In this document: positions 24,132 through 34,660 of the stretch, piece by piece
How the letters are laid out: each line of letters begins with the position of its first letter
Numbering within the stretch: position 1 is the stretch's first letter
Assembly (NCBI GenBank): GCA_907165275.2
Contig: OU015660.1
Coordinates: 8,930,501 to 8,994,500 of the forward strand
Reading direction: 5' to 3'
DNA length: 64,000 nucleotides
DNA from: Zygaena filipendulae
Taxonomy: Eukaryota > Arthropoda > Insecta > Lepidoptera > Zygaenidae
Translations under genes and position numbers: made by a program
The notes under the pieces: model-generated
Seen by the model: only the letters and a program-made list of their open reading frames with translations
The model's database searches: none
Told to the model about the DNA's origin: nothing

Positions 24132-24240
24132 GAATAGAATAGAATAGAATACACTTTATTGTACACCAAAATAATGTTACAGTGTGTTAACAAAAACTTA
24201 TAACTAAAGGCATACAAAAGGCGGTTTATATCTAGGTAGG
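24132..24240 (-). mobile_element. LINE 3' tail with (AGAAT)n
   Basis: ATAGAATAGAATAGAATAGA followed by ACACTTTATTGTACACCA is the reverse of a 3' end reading TGGTGTACAATAAAGTGT with a TTCTA tail. Similar tails are at 26872-26945 (same strand) and 52200-52333 (+ strand). Confidence 0.65.
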
Positions 24241-24295
24241 TAACTATAGCTACACTTATTATTATTATTTATTAATATCTGGGCAACGGCTTAAA

Positions 24296-24727
24296 TAGCT
24301 GTTCCCCGCGGTTTAACCCACGTTAATTTCGGAGATCCCGCGGGTATTCTGAGATAAAAGTACTACCCTATGACCTTTCCTGTACCCTTGACAACGTGTA
24401 GTATGCAATAATTAATTCACCCGCGTTGATATCAGAGTTCGCGCGGGAATTCCAGAAATGAATCCTAGCTAGATCGATTTATGGCCCCCGAAATCCCCTG
24501 TATACAAAATTTCATGAAAATCGTTGGAGCATTCAGATTAGGGTAATTTTATCTCGGAATTCCCGAAGGATCTCCGAAATTAACGCTGGTGAAATCTCAT
24601 GAAATTTTGCATGCACGTTGTCAGGGGTAAAGAAAACCTAGGGATATAGGGTACTAACTACTTTGCATCTCTAAATTCCCGCGGGATCTCCGAAATTAAC
24701 GCGGGTGAAACCGCGGGGAACAGCTAG
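24296..24727. mobile_element. Head-to-head pair of Helitron-like elements
   Basis: The left half (24296 to about 24545) is in minus orientation starting TAGCTGTTCCCCGCGGTTT. The right half is in plus orientation ending AAACCGCGGGGAACAGCTAG. Together they make an inverted repeat of about 430 bp with CTAG-type 3' ends outward. Both halves carry a CAACGTGTAG / GCACGTTGTCAGGGG block. Confidence 0.85.
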
Positions 24728-24734
24728 TCTCATA

Positions 24735-24843
24735 TTTATATGGGATTACAAAGTTATTTGTGCAGTTGGTACATATAACTGCATATACAACTTTGTAATT
24801 CCATACATTTATATGGGATTACAAAGTTATTTATGCAGTTAGT
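24735..24843. repeat. Short direct and inverted repeats
   Basis: TTTATATGGGATTACAAAGT occurs at about 24735 and 24808, with the inverse AACTTTGTAATTCC between them. It begins 8 bp beyond the Helitron-like CTAG. Confidence 0.85.
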
Positions 24844-24976
24844 GTATCTAGAAAACTGGACCGAAATTGCTAAATATTTTAATTTTTCCTTGATTTATAC
24901 AATAAACACTAATTGTATTCTAAATTTCAAACTTCTATGTCTGCTAGAAGTGCCTTAGAATTTTGATGATCGGTCA

Positions 24977-25008
24977 GTGAGTGAGTGAGTGAGTGAGTGA
25001 GTGAGTGA
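24977..25008 (+). repeat. (GTGA)8 microsatellite
   Basis: Eight uninterrupted GTGA units. Confidence 0.97.
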
Positions 25009-25228
25009 CCTACAAAATTAAGAAACTTTGACTAGTTATAATTCCTAAACTACTGGTTCAAATCGAATGAAATTTAAATTATACCGTCTTTATACAATAC
25101 CTGCTTGTTTACTAAAAAATTCAGGCTTCTAGTTTTATCCACAACGAAGTTATAGGGGGTCGAAAATGGCCTGAATTGCTTCGAGAAAAGGATAGTACGG
25201 CCGTGCCGCTTTTGTTGCTCGACTTGGC

Positions 25229-25248
25229 GGGGGCACTGCCGTGCCCCC
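25229..25248 (+). other. GC-rich perfect hairpin
   Basis: GGGGGCAC, loop TGCC, GTGCCCCC: an 8-bp stem with a 4-nt loop near the end of the dispersed repeat. It resembles the short 3' stem of rolling-circle elements, but no CTRR end follows directly. Confidence 0.85.
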
Positions 25249-25250
25249 AG

Positions 25251-25851
25251 ATAACGTCTTAAGTCTCTGAGATTCCTTTACCTGCTTTTTCTTGTTTCTT
25301 AGTTTCGTATTTGGCCATAAACTTTCATGAGCAATAAGGATGCGGTTGATATTAACAGACATTTTCGTAAACAAAACGATCTTATTACATTTCACTATAT
25401 CTGGTATATTTCAGGAATGTCATTTCTGAATGACTTTCCCATAACTCGTTTGTGCCCTAGCTACTAAGCGCTTATTCAATTTCGCAATCCAGAGCGTTCC
25501 TTCATGTTTTTGATGAATGAACCAGCTTATGTTATAAAAGTTTATCGTGCTATCATACCATTACATAGGTAGGTAACCCAGTTTCTTAGTTACGGTATAA
25601 TTTATAAATGCACTTTTGTTCATATAACTGGATATTAAGTTTTAATGTTTATTTCATCCATTGTAGCTTTATATTATAATATAATTAATGCATTTAGTAA
25701 AGTTATAAACCATCTAATGGGTAGTTTGAATTTGCTTTTTATTAACTTTTTCAATATTTCTTTATTATCTCAATAATCCGATTATAGTGTATCATAATTC
25801 TGAGTAATATTTTATGTATATACGTAAAATTTTGATTTACTTTGTGTCAAT
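25251..25851. other. No recognisable gene or element
   Basis: AT-rich, nothing identified. Confidence 0.55.
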
Positions 25852-26160
25852 AATGGGCACGATGAAAAGTTGTAAAAATCAAAATTATATTTAGTTCGTC
25901 AGTTAGAATAGTAATAATAGAAACGTATTTTTTTGGGTTTTTCGAATTATTGAAAAAATTCTTAGATAAAACGCATTAAAGTTAAGAAGTGGGAGGTCGC
26001 GACGTCATAACTAAGGATAAAATGTGACGTCACACGGAATTTTAACTCAATGTATCACCGTTATTTCTTGACGACGTCAAAAAAGGAAAAATACGTGTCC
26101 AATATTTTTTATTAATCTACAAGAGGGACTAGAAATTTAAATTTAATCATCATGCCCATT
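25852..26160. mobile_element. AATGGGCA-ended MITE, family P copy 1
   Basis: It starts AATGGGCACGATGAAAAG and ends ATCATCATGCCCATT, so the ends are inverted repeats. The interior contains GCGACGTCATAAC, GTGACGTCACACGG and the outward blocks AAATACGTGTCCAATATT and TTCGTCAGTTAGAATAG. Four relatives lie at 32283, 42031, 42503 and 43701. No protein is encoded. Confidence 0.88.
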
Positions 26161-26775
26161 GTAAAAGTTCTGTTTGGGATCAAATGGCGCAGTATGTTAC
26201 CGTCCAAGAATTATTGTTTTTATTTAATTTTACAAGCATTCTGTGCTGTTCCTTTCGCCTTAAGCTTCGCCATTTTTTGAGCAACCTCGGTTTTTCTGAT
26301 CCTCAGCTATATGATAATGATATGTTCTCGTTTCTGATTCAATTAATTCTTTAGCAGTTTTAAATTAAAATTTAACGAGTTGTGAAAAAGAAGCTTTTGC
26401 CAACAATCAACAACAGCTTTTCATAAAGTAACGTATACATTTGTAACGCTAACAAAATAAATACAATGAACATTAAAGAGGGTGTATTTACAGAAAAAAA
26501 ATACTCACCCGCGCCATAAGCTTTTTGTAGAGTCGCTCAGCACGAATAATGACAATTTATTGGAGCAATAAAATATTTTTTCCGTAAGCGGAATTATTTA
26601 TGAATTTCATTAATATAAATTTATTTTCAAGTGTTAAGGTAATTTCTTTATGCTTTTAATATTTTAACATACTAGTTCGCTCGTACTATTTCGTATCTTT
26701 ATAACCGATCGTATATTTATAACTAGACATATTATGAACGATATTTATTTATTTATTATTTAAATAATACCTACT
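26161..26775. other. No recognisable gene or element
   Basis: AT-rich, nothing identified. Confidence 0.55.
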
Positions 26776-27146
26776 AGCTGTTCCTAACAGTTTCACCCGC
26801 GAAAATAGTAGGTACCTATGTAAAGTAAATAAATATATTATATTAATTATCTTTTTTTCTGTCTTTATGTTTTAGTTTAAAATAAAATAGAATAAAATAT
26901 TCTTTATTGTACACCAAAATAATGTAAAAATAAAAATACAAATTATATTATTAAATTAACTGAATTTCAGATTTCCTGATTATCTCGGGAATTCCGGAAT
27001 ATAAAGTACTTCCTCCTTTCCTTCCTTCCCTATACCCATAACAACGTGTATGAAAACTTTCATGATGATCGGTCGGAGCTGTAAAAGCGGCGTGAAAGCG
27101 TAACAAACAAACCATCTCACATTAGGAATCATAATATTAGTAAGGA
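26776..27146 (-). mobile_element. Helitron-like element split by an insertion
   Basis: The left 45 bp (CTAGCTGTTCCTAACAG..TTTCACCCGCG) and the right part from about 26975 (TCTCGGGAATTCCGG to ATATTAGTAAGGATT) make one element. They are separated by about 150 bp that include a LINE-like tail, so the LINE tail is younger than this copy. Confidence 0.75.
26872..26945 (-). mobile_element. LINE 3' tail inside a Helitron-like element
   Basis: AATAGAATAAAATATTCTTTATTGTACACCAAAATAATG matches the tail at 24132-24240 by its TTATTGTACACC core. Confidence 0.65.
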
Positions 27147-28302
27147 TTAATTATACATACGCATGAATTATCGAGGGCTTCTACGTCGTACAGGGTAGAA
27201 TAAGCTATATAATTTTTATTACACATTAAAAAGTATTTTTCGATAACCGGTTTTAGCTTTAAAGAAAGTAGAAATAACGCTTTTATTGAAATTGTTTTAC
27301 TAAATACCCAAGATACACGCGATTAGCGATGCAAAAACCTTCTCAAAAACATAACTGCAAAATTAAAATCTGTGAAAACTGTCTTCTTTTATTAGATTAG
27401 TGCGATTTAGAAAAAAATTGTTTTACTGTTTGTTCTTTGGTGTGTGCGAATTTGTATTTATTTAATGTCAATTTGTTACTTTTCCATTTTTTGAAAGAAC
27501 ATCGAACTACGAATCTGGGAAAAATGGTAAAAAAATGTTTTAAGTCAATGAGTAAATATAAGTCGATAATAATTTCTTTAAAAATAGGATTACCATAAGC
27601 TTTCAGGTCAAGGATTCTGCAGATTTTATACCAGAAAACTTAATAAAATTTCTGTTAAAATACCTATAGAGTAGGTACTTAAGTATGTTGAAAGTGTCAC
27701 TTCGTTATGTAAAAATTTTATTTAGGGAACCAACATCTTCAACGCTTTTACGTAGTTTTGCGAGAAAATATTATGCAAATAATTCAGCACAGTAAAGCAA
27801 AATGTGTAAGCTATTTACTTTTAAAAATTTACTTTTAAAAATATATTTCAGGGCGTTATTAACGAAAGGTTTAGTTTATTCAACTCAAAACTAGATAAAG
27901 TTTTTGATTAGACGATTTAATTTTGCAATTAGCTAACTTATTTGAATTTTGATTGCAACATAATATTTATAATTACTTTGTATAAATTTTCGTCTGGGTT
28001 TTATCACAAATAATACTGATGACTAGCAGAAGGAGTGGACTCAATAAAAATAGCAAAAGAAATATATCTATAAACATTATACATATGTACATTCAGAAAA
28101 AAGTACGTGTAACCTTTAGTGTACAGTTCAATAAGTTTTGTAAATTTTACGTTGAATTTTACGTCGACGTTGAATTAAAAAGTTTAATTCAACAAAAAAA
28201 AATTAGGTAATACTTACTTATAAATACAAAGAAGAAACCCATAATAAAGTAAAACTTCTACGTTTTATCCTGGTGACGAGTAAAATGAAAATTAATAAGT
28301 AC
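27147..28302. other. No recognisable gene or element
   Basis: About 1.15 kb, AT-rich. A 63-codon frame at 28019-28210 shows no known motif. Confidence 0.55.
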
Positions 28303-28500
28303 TAGCTATCCCTCGCGATTTTATCCGCGGTAATTTCAGAGTTCCCGCGGGAATTTCAAGATAAACTATACCTGCAAACGTTCCTCTGGAATCACTCTAT
28401 CTATCGGTAAAAACCACAAGAAAATCCGTTCAGTGATTTTTGAGTTTATCGCGATCAGACAGACAGACATTCAAACGCGGCGGATAAAAAAAATATTATG
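28303..28500 (-). mobile_element. Helitron-like element, 'ATCACTCTATCTAT' variant
   Basis: It opens CTAGCTATCCCTCGCG, then GTTCCCGCGGGAATTTC and GAATCACTCTATCTATCGG, then CAGACAGACAGAC. The same variant is seen at 47220-47430 and 48442-48620, and in plus orientation at 34551-34660. Confidence 0.8.
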
Positions 28501-28559
28501 CGTATATTATATGGATGAAAAAAAGAAGAGCAATCGAAAAAATTTGCACACCGCTAATT

Positions 28560-28636
28560 ACAATAAATGAAAAAATACAGTAATGATAAAAAAAATTCAG
28601 TCCAATTGAGAACCTCCTCCTTTTTTGAAGTCGTTT
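28560..28636 (+). mobile_element. Solo terminus of the ACCGACTTCC-type element
   Basis: GAGAACCTCCTCCTTTTTTG followed by AAGTCGTTTAAAAA matches the right end of the 1.3-kb insertion at 3655-3684. Only the terminus is present. Confidence 0.75.
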
Positions 28637-29151
28637 AAAAATTAACTACAATGAACAAAACTTTGAAATTAATTGCACTGAGCGGCAACTTCCGCACTTC
28701 TGTCACATCTACGTAACCCCAAGCATTCCGAGCATTTGTAGTTACTACTTAAAGAAAGTACTTTATTCATTTACCTACATCCACTAAACATGGATAGCAA
28801 ACTTCAAGTCGTGCCCTGATTTTAACACATTCGAGAAAAGTACCGTGGAAACTATTTTACGTTGCCAAAAACACCAAAAACAAAAAACAGTCTTTGTTCC
28901 TAACGTGAAACGCAGCTTTTTTATCGGAATTAAAGCAAAAAAATAGTATTGGCCGACGTGGATTCGAAGTGATATTGAAGTGAGAATTGCCCAAGGCCAC
29001 TTCATGCAAACGCTTATGTAGGTAGTCGTGAATTACGAAATGGTTGTCCATTTCACTGCCCGTCTGTAATTCGAAACCAACTTGAATGTAGGTATGTAGC
29101 TATTTAGGTATTATATATTCTTACTCTCATTTTCGAATAATACCTTCCCTT
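28637..29151. other. No recognisable gene
   Basis: Two overlapping minus-strand frames (28784-29051) contain no recognised domain. Confidence 0.5.
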
Positions 29152-29444
29152 CCCAACTAGCAAAAAAGTTCTAAAATACATATTTTCCAGGAGTACTAGC
29201 CTTATAAGACACTTACAATGGTGCTGGCATATGCTATTACTCCTTTAAGCGACCGAGGAGATGCTATAGGCTTTAGTCACAAACGTCAAACACTCTTGTG
29301 TACGTATTTATACTTACAAGCACCTATAAGGTCGTGATTACGGGCCATTATAAACCAGGTTTTAGCCTGTAGCCTAGGAACCCATTATCAGTATGGAAAA
29401 TGATGGTTCTAGGATAATAATGAAACTGCATATTGCTAGTTGGG
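29152..29444. mobile_element. MITE with CCCAACTAGCAA ends, family T
   Basis: The left end CCCAACTAGCAA and right end TTGCTAGTTGGG are perfect 12-bp inverted repeats 293 bp apart. The interior is non-coding. No target duplication could be fixed. Confidence 0.72.
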
Positions 29445-29561
29445 TTTTTCCTCTTATAAATTAACATCTTTTAAAAAAAATATCTACTTTATACGCTTAC
29501 TAACCATTGATTTACTACTAGACGAGACTAGACGTGTGGTATATCAATGTTACCAACCCAT

Positions 29562-29762
29562 ACTAATGCCATAAAATATGTGAGAGAAATATTTCTGTCT
29601 GTTTGTTAGTCCTTTTCACACTCCAACTACTCAACCGATTGTTATCATGAAATTTTCATACGGGTTGTCGTAGGTACAGAAAAGGACTTATGGTACTTTT
29701 TATTCTGTAATTTCTGCAGTAATTCCGAAATAAACGCGATTGAAACCGCGGGGAACAGCTAG
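29562..29762 (+). mobile_element. Helitron-like element
   Basis: CATACTAATGCCATAAAATA at the left, CATACGGGTTGTCGTAGG in the middle, and GAAACCGCGGGGAACAGCTAG before T at the right. Confidence 0.85.
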
Positions 29763-31423
29763 TTAAGTAATTCACAATACATATATTCTGGCATAGTCTT
29801 TTTGAAATATAATTTATCGTACTACACGGTTGCATAAAAAAAAGTTGCTAAAAATGTTTCTAATTTAAACTAGGTACACGAAAAACCACCTCTTAATTTA
29901 ATTAGGCATTTCTGTTTTGCTGTAAATTTTTTAAGCGTGTAAGGGTTGTGGTGTTTTAACGTTTACAGTCCTTTCTAACCCATTCGGGAGTTCCATTTTA
30001 TAATATTCTCATGTTTTTCTCCCAAAAGCCACGATACAGTTATGTGTGTTGTTGAAAGCGGTTGTCGGGTGGGAAATTGCTTTAATAAAGACAATTTTCC
30101 CACTTGTGTAAAAACAATTTTTTTATTCGCAATTGTGAAAATAATCTGCTAACATTTTGCACTCTACCCTCTCAATGATAGAGTTGGATTTGTATGAAAT
30201 AAAACAAAAATGTGTAATCTTGCTACATTGTGTCACCCGAATAAGTTTTCAGCATGTAAGTATCCGCAGTGTTAATTTTACAACTTTTGCAACGACGACA
30301 CCCTAGCGCATCGTGATGTGGTTAGGAAAAGGAGTGGTTCCAGTAAAATGTGATTTCCCCAGTTTAACAATGCACCAAGATCACACTTCACTCATGTTTC
30401 TAGGCAATATAGATTGATTTGTATGTATCGTAATTTGAAGTGATACAAAAAAATATTATATTGTAATGTTTTTCAGACTAAAGACTATAATATAAAGTTA
30501 AATTATTAAATTAGCACAAAACTCCACTTCAAAGAAAAAAACAAACTGAAAATAAAAAATTACACAGTATACGAGTATATGAAAATTAATCAAAAATCGA
30601 TATTATTGATGAAGAGTGATGTTATTATATCAGTATATTAATGACTTTTCCTGTTACAATAGTAACGTTACCTGCCTACTATAGATTATTACCATCTTAA
30701 AATATTAAATAAAAAGATAAAATAAAAGTGATATCTTAATTACGAAAGAATAATATGACCGCTGTTATTTTTAAGCCACCAATTGTTTCCAACAAAGAAG
30801 CGTAAATATCTTCCACGCCTAATTAGCTTGAAGAAACGAACTGGTATAATGATGATTTTAAGCCGTAAAATTCTTTCTTGTAATACAGAAATTTCTTGTG
30901 GTACTCTAAAAATAATTAATTGGGATATTAATTTGAGGAGATATCGGGTACTCATATTAGCGCTTATCTCCACATTGAAAAGTGTAATAAATCTTAATTC
31001 TATTATAATTATAACAATAGGAAGAAAGAAAATGCCTGCCTGTGTACCTTTAATTCAGCATTCCCTCAGGAATTCTTCAATGTAACTGAACTCTGAAAAA
31101 GGAGACCAAAATTTACCAGAGGGGCTATTATGTAACTTTTGTTTCTATAATTTTTCGGTTGCAATCTAAAACATAGTAGTTTTGCGATTGCAATATGCAC
31201 GTTTTAACATCTACAATATCTAGCAATCGACCAAAATAAACAAACTTCAAAAGTTGAGGCTGCCTAAATATGATTAATTAATCACAAAATCTCTATTTTT
31301 CTGATTGAAACTGAAATATGTTTGCAACAAAAGTTACATAATTGGCCTGCAGTTGCCATAACCTAAGTTTCAATTCTCAACTTACTTTGGGTGACAACTA
31401 TTTATAGCTCTATTAGCACGTTA
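29763..31423. other. Long stretch without recognisable gene or element
   Basis: About 1.66 kb, AT-rich. The 100-codon + frame at 30783-31085 is overlapped by a minus-strand frame (30740-30973). Its lysine/isoleucine-rich translation has no motif I know. Confidence 0.5.
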
Positions 31424-31652
31424 TCCTACTAATTCTGAAACTTATAAAAAATCATACTTATTATTATAAATGCTGATGTAACTCTGCCTGTCAGTCTGTC
31501 TGTTACCTGTTCATGCTTTAACTACTAAACTGATCATCATTAAAATTTTGTATAAACGTTGTCAGCAGTACAGTAAAGGACAACGGTTACTTATCTCGGA
31601 TTCTTGCGGTAACTCCAAAATTTACGAAGATGAAAAAGCGGGAAAAAGCTAG
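31424..31652 (+). mobile_element. Helitron-like element (decayed)
   Basis: TCCTACTAATTCTGAAAC at the left and AAAAAGCGGGAAAAAGCTAG at the right, with a CTGTCAGTCTGTCTGTTACC core. The terminal stem has lost its CCGCGG form. Confidence 0.75.
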
Positions 31653-32046
31653 TAGAACATTATAAAAAAAAGGTATTTTTGGTAAGCACAATGATACGTA
31701 CTCAAATAGAAGTTATTTAATTAAGTTATAGTGCATAATACCAGTGTGCGCTAAAATCGCGCAACCTAAAGATCTAGTCAAGCTCGTTCTCTTTAATGTT
31801 ATCATCCTACACTGCGCACTTTTAAATTATGCAGCATTTAATCTTCGTCTCTGGCTTATGCACTACCTACTTGTATTCTATTCAAAGATAAGTTGCTTTA
31901 CATTGTTACAAATTGTATCGCCGGTGTTCTTTTCTTGTCTTCAGAATTGAATTCTTAGTTTACTAATGATTTTTATGCGGATGTTTATTAGTTGGATCAC
32001 CTTTCACAAACCACTTATTGTTGGAGATTTCACACTTTCGCATGTC
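31653..32046. other. No recognisable gene
   Basis: A 68-codon hydrophobic frame (31744-31950) could be chance in T-rich sequence. Confidence 0.5.
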
Positions 32047-32219
32047 TTATATTACCCGCGTAATTTCATAGTTCCCACGGGAATTCCGGGATGAAAATAT
32101 TCTTTTCTGCATCCCTAACAATGTGAACACAAAATTTCATGATGATTAGTTAATTGGTTAAGACGCGAAAGCGTAAGAAACAAACAAACTCATATTGGCA
32201 TTTATAATATCAGGATTAC
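32047..32219 (-). mobile_element. Helitron-like element lacking its CTAG end
   Basis: It enters at TTACCCGCGTAATTTC, then CCCACGGGAATTCCGGG, ATTTCATGATGATTAG and GCGAAAGCGTAAG, ending TTATAATATCAGGAT. The left CTAG terminus is missing. Confidence 0.78.
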
Positions 32220-32282
32220 TGCGAGTGTCACAGTCACTTGTCCAACAAAGGGACAAGAAATAAGTAATTGAAATTTTGTATC

Positions 32283-32520
32283 AATGGGCATGATGACTAA
32301 ATTTTAATTTTTAGTCCGTCATGTAGATTAATAAAATATATTGGACACGTATTTTACTTAGTTGTGACGTCGCGACCCCCCTAAGCTTTAATGTGTTTTA
32401 TCTAAGTACCTATATTTTCAATAATTCAGAAAAGCAAAAAATAAATGTCTATTATATTTTTACTATCTAACTGACGGACTAAATAGAATTTGATTTTTAG
32501 ACTTTGTCATCATGCCCATC
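32283..32520. mobile_element. AATGGGCA-ended MITE, family P copy 2 (internally deleted)
   Basis: It starts AATGGGCATGATGACTAA and ends GTCATCATGCCCAT. It keeps TTGTGACGTCGCGACC but lacks the second GACGTCA half present at 25852-26160. Confidence 0.85.
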
Positions 32521-33404
32521 GTATACAATCCCATCCGCACCCTATAAAACTGAGGCCAAACAACTTATTTAAATATCCACTGAAAGTCTGCCAGTTACAG
32601 TTATACAGCCTAATAAGAAATCATTGAACTTCTCATATTATTTAAAATTACCCTCCAACCTCAGAAAACGAGACTAAGCTCTCTTTCATTACAATTTTGA
32701 TACGTTTTCTAAAATATATTGTACCCAAAGCTATTGTCACTTAACCCAGCGAAACCTCAAAACCACACTTTCTTAAGAAATTATCGTTTCAATTAAATTT
32801 CAAACGCGCCTACATTGTATCGCCCAATTAACTCGGCGACTCAGCTCGGAAGAATAATGTTCAAACTTAACAATTCTAGGCATCCCATTAAAAGTTTCCA
32901 CCGAATCACTAGAAAGCACAAAGTTCATCCATTTGTGTCAAGACTGAAATTACTAGGCTTCGCATGGAATGCTTTTTTTATTATTATGTGGCGTTTCATT
33001 AAATATCCGTCTAATTAACTCGTCGTCGGTGTTAAGAGAGTGTTACCACAGATTCCTTTTGAGTACCGGTGTGGTGAATGAGGCATCAGGCGCATAACGG
33101 CGAAGTTATACAGGACTTTGATAAGGGTCTTAATACGTTCATCGATACAAGCATACTCGCATTTAGTCGATCGGTCATCGGAACATTGACCTGTGAGGGT
33201 AGACCCTTATTAATAATACAAGGTCAATGTGGTTTTTCACATGTGTAACAGAATTTGCCCTCAGACTGTTTCTGCGGTTCACGACATCTTAACTTGATAA
33301 AAACAAGATTTTTTTTAAGGAATCTACTTTACCTACCGGCAAATCTTCATAGCGGAAACATTTCTCATTCATGTTTAATAATTAACACCAGATGATGACT
33401 GCGG
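32521..33404. other. No recognisable gene or element
   Basis: About 880 bp. A 67-codon frame (32815-33018) has no known motif. Confidence 0.5.
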
Positions 33405-33442
33405 TTCCACCTACGTGAATTTCAAAATTCACGTAGGTGGAA
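33405..33442. repeat. Perfect 38-bp hairpin
   Basis: TTCCACCTACGTGAATTT pairs with AAATTCACGTAGGTGGAA around a 2-nt loop. The stem is 18 bp without mismatch. Confidence 0.93.
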
Positions 33443-33530
33443 TTTATTGTTAGTTCCAGAAAGCCTGACAGGGATGCAAAGTGGATAAATTGTTTTATTT
33501 TGGTGTATTTAGGTTTCCTATTTTTGTACA

Positions 33531-33803
33531 CGACGACCAGGTTGACGCAGTAGGTCATCATGCCTATCCGTTAATCTAGAGGTTCCGGGTTCAATTCTCT
33601 GTGGGGGTGGTCTTTGTGTAATGAACTGTATAAATAAATGTAATAGACAGGTTTTCACTTTCCAATCTCGGGGTGATTATAGATATATCTATACTATATA
33701 CATAGACATATATACATATATGTCTAATAATATGTAGTATATACCACGTTCGTTTGGTATCCATGACACAAGCTTAAAGATCTGTGTGTTGTAAAGTGAT
33801 GGG
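33531..33803 (+). mobile_element. tRNA-derived SINE, copy 1
   Basis: The head resembles a tRNA with RNA polymerase III promoter boxes: box A-like GTTGACGCAGTAGG (33541-33554) and box B GGTTCCGGGTTCAATTC (33581-33597). The body shares ATGTAGTATATACCACGTT and GATCTGTGTGTTGTAAAG with the reversed copy at 55401-55650. It does not fold as an intact tRNA gene, so it is a SINE and not a tRNA. Confidence 0.85.
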
Positions 33804-34371
33804 CGACCTATAATCGTGGCAGCTCCATATTTTACAAGTATTTATTTCTCTTTTTACAATATAATATCGCTTATCAGTCGTTCCATTTCAATAAATAAAT
33901 AAAAAGTATGCCATGTTGCTGAAGGATACTATGGTTTTGAACCAATGCAGTAGTGGAAGAATGTTCAGTACTAGTTCAGTAGGTTGTTGATAATATAACC
34001 GTTTAGGTTAAAAAGAGTGACGCATGGCTGAAATATTATGAAATGTAAAGGAAAATGGCACACAAGCTACTTTTGGAATGTTTAAATGGCTAGAATTTGT
34101 CAAGATGGTTGGTAGTACGCAGAAGGTAGTTACGGTAACCGCCGCCACACGACGCCAGAGGGCGCAGCGGTACGGCCCACTTATCAAAGCTTAACAAAGA
34201 TTTATTGGTCGACTTGTCTTATTTTCTCTGAGGCCTTAATATGATAAATTCCTTCTTGGGCGGAATTGTGCAAAATAATTTTGTCTTTTTTTTGTCACGT
34301 CTTATATTTTATCATCCCAGCTCAGCTATAGCATTTAGGTTTATTTAATTTCAGCAATTATATTCATGACA
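33804..34371. other. No recognisable gene; AATAAATAAATAAA at 33890-33903
   Basis: AT-rich, with a short retroelement-like A-rich tail. Nothing else identified. Confidence 0.5.
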
Positions 34372-34550
34372 AGCTGTTCCCTGCGGTTTTATTAGCGTTC
34401 ATTTCGGAGTTTTCCACGGTAATTCCAGGACAAAAAATGCCCTGTGTCCTTTTCTGTACTTTTGACAACAAAATTGTTGTAAGCAAAATTTCATGATAAT
34501 CGGTTGAGTAGCTACTTAACGCGTTAAACGGTAACAGACAGACTGGGTTA
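34372..34550 (-). mobile_element. Helitron-like element
   Basis: CAAGCTGTTCCCTGCGG, then CATTTCGGAGTTTTCC, TTTCATGATAATCGGTTG and GTAACAGACAGACTGG. Confidence 0.78.
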
Positions 34551-34660
34551 CTTTCGTATCACTACTTTCGTATAAAACAAAGTCCTCTGTCGCCTGTCAG
34601 TTCGCGAAAAACTCAAAAACTACTGAACGGATTTTCATGCGGTTTTCACCAATAGATCAT
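34551..34660 (+). mobile_element. Helitron-like 5' fragment
   Basis: Plus-orientation relative of the 28303 variant: ACAAAGTCCTCTGTCGCC, AAAACTACTGAACGGATTTT and TGCGGTTTTCACCAATAG. It abuts the preceding reversed copy. Confidence 0.65.

Larger units (their letters stand above)
24844..25250. repeat. Dispersed repeat carrying (GTGA)8 and a GC hairpin
   Basis: GAATTTTGATGATCGGTCA leads into the GTGA microsatellite, followed by a body ending in TGCTCGACTTGGCGGGGGC. I recognise this arrangement as a common lepidopteran interspersed repeat but cannot give its class. A minus-strand 81-codon frame (25150-25395) is incidental. Confidence 0.55.

Noticed and set aside
25229..25248. Rho-independent terminator
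   Set aside because: The stem-loop is terminator-like, but there is no following T-run and the DNA is eukaryotic. It belongs to a dispersed repeat.
30783..31085. 100-codon + strand frame as a gene
   Set aside because: Lysine/isoleucine-rich translation without known motifs, no promoter or splice context, and an overlapping frame on the other strand.
33541..33600. A tRNA gene
   Set aside because: A-box and B-box-like words are present but the sequence lacks a foldable cloverleaf with anticodon and acceptor stem. A second, reversed copy with the same non-tRNA body shows it is a SINE.
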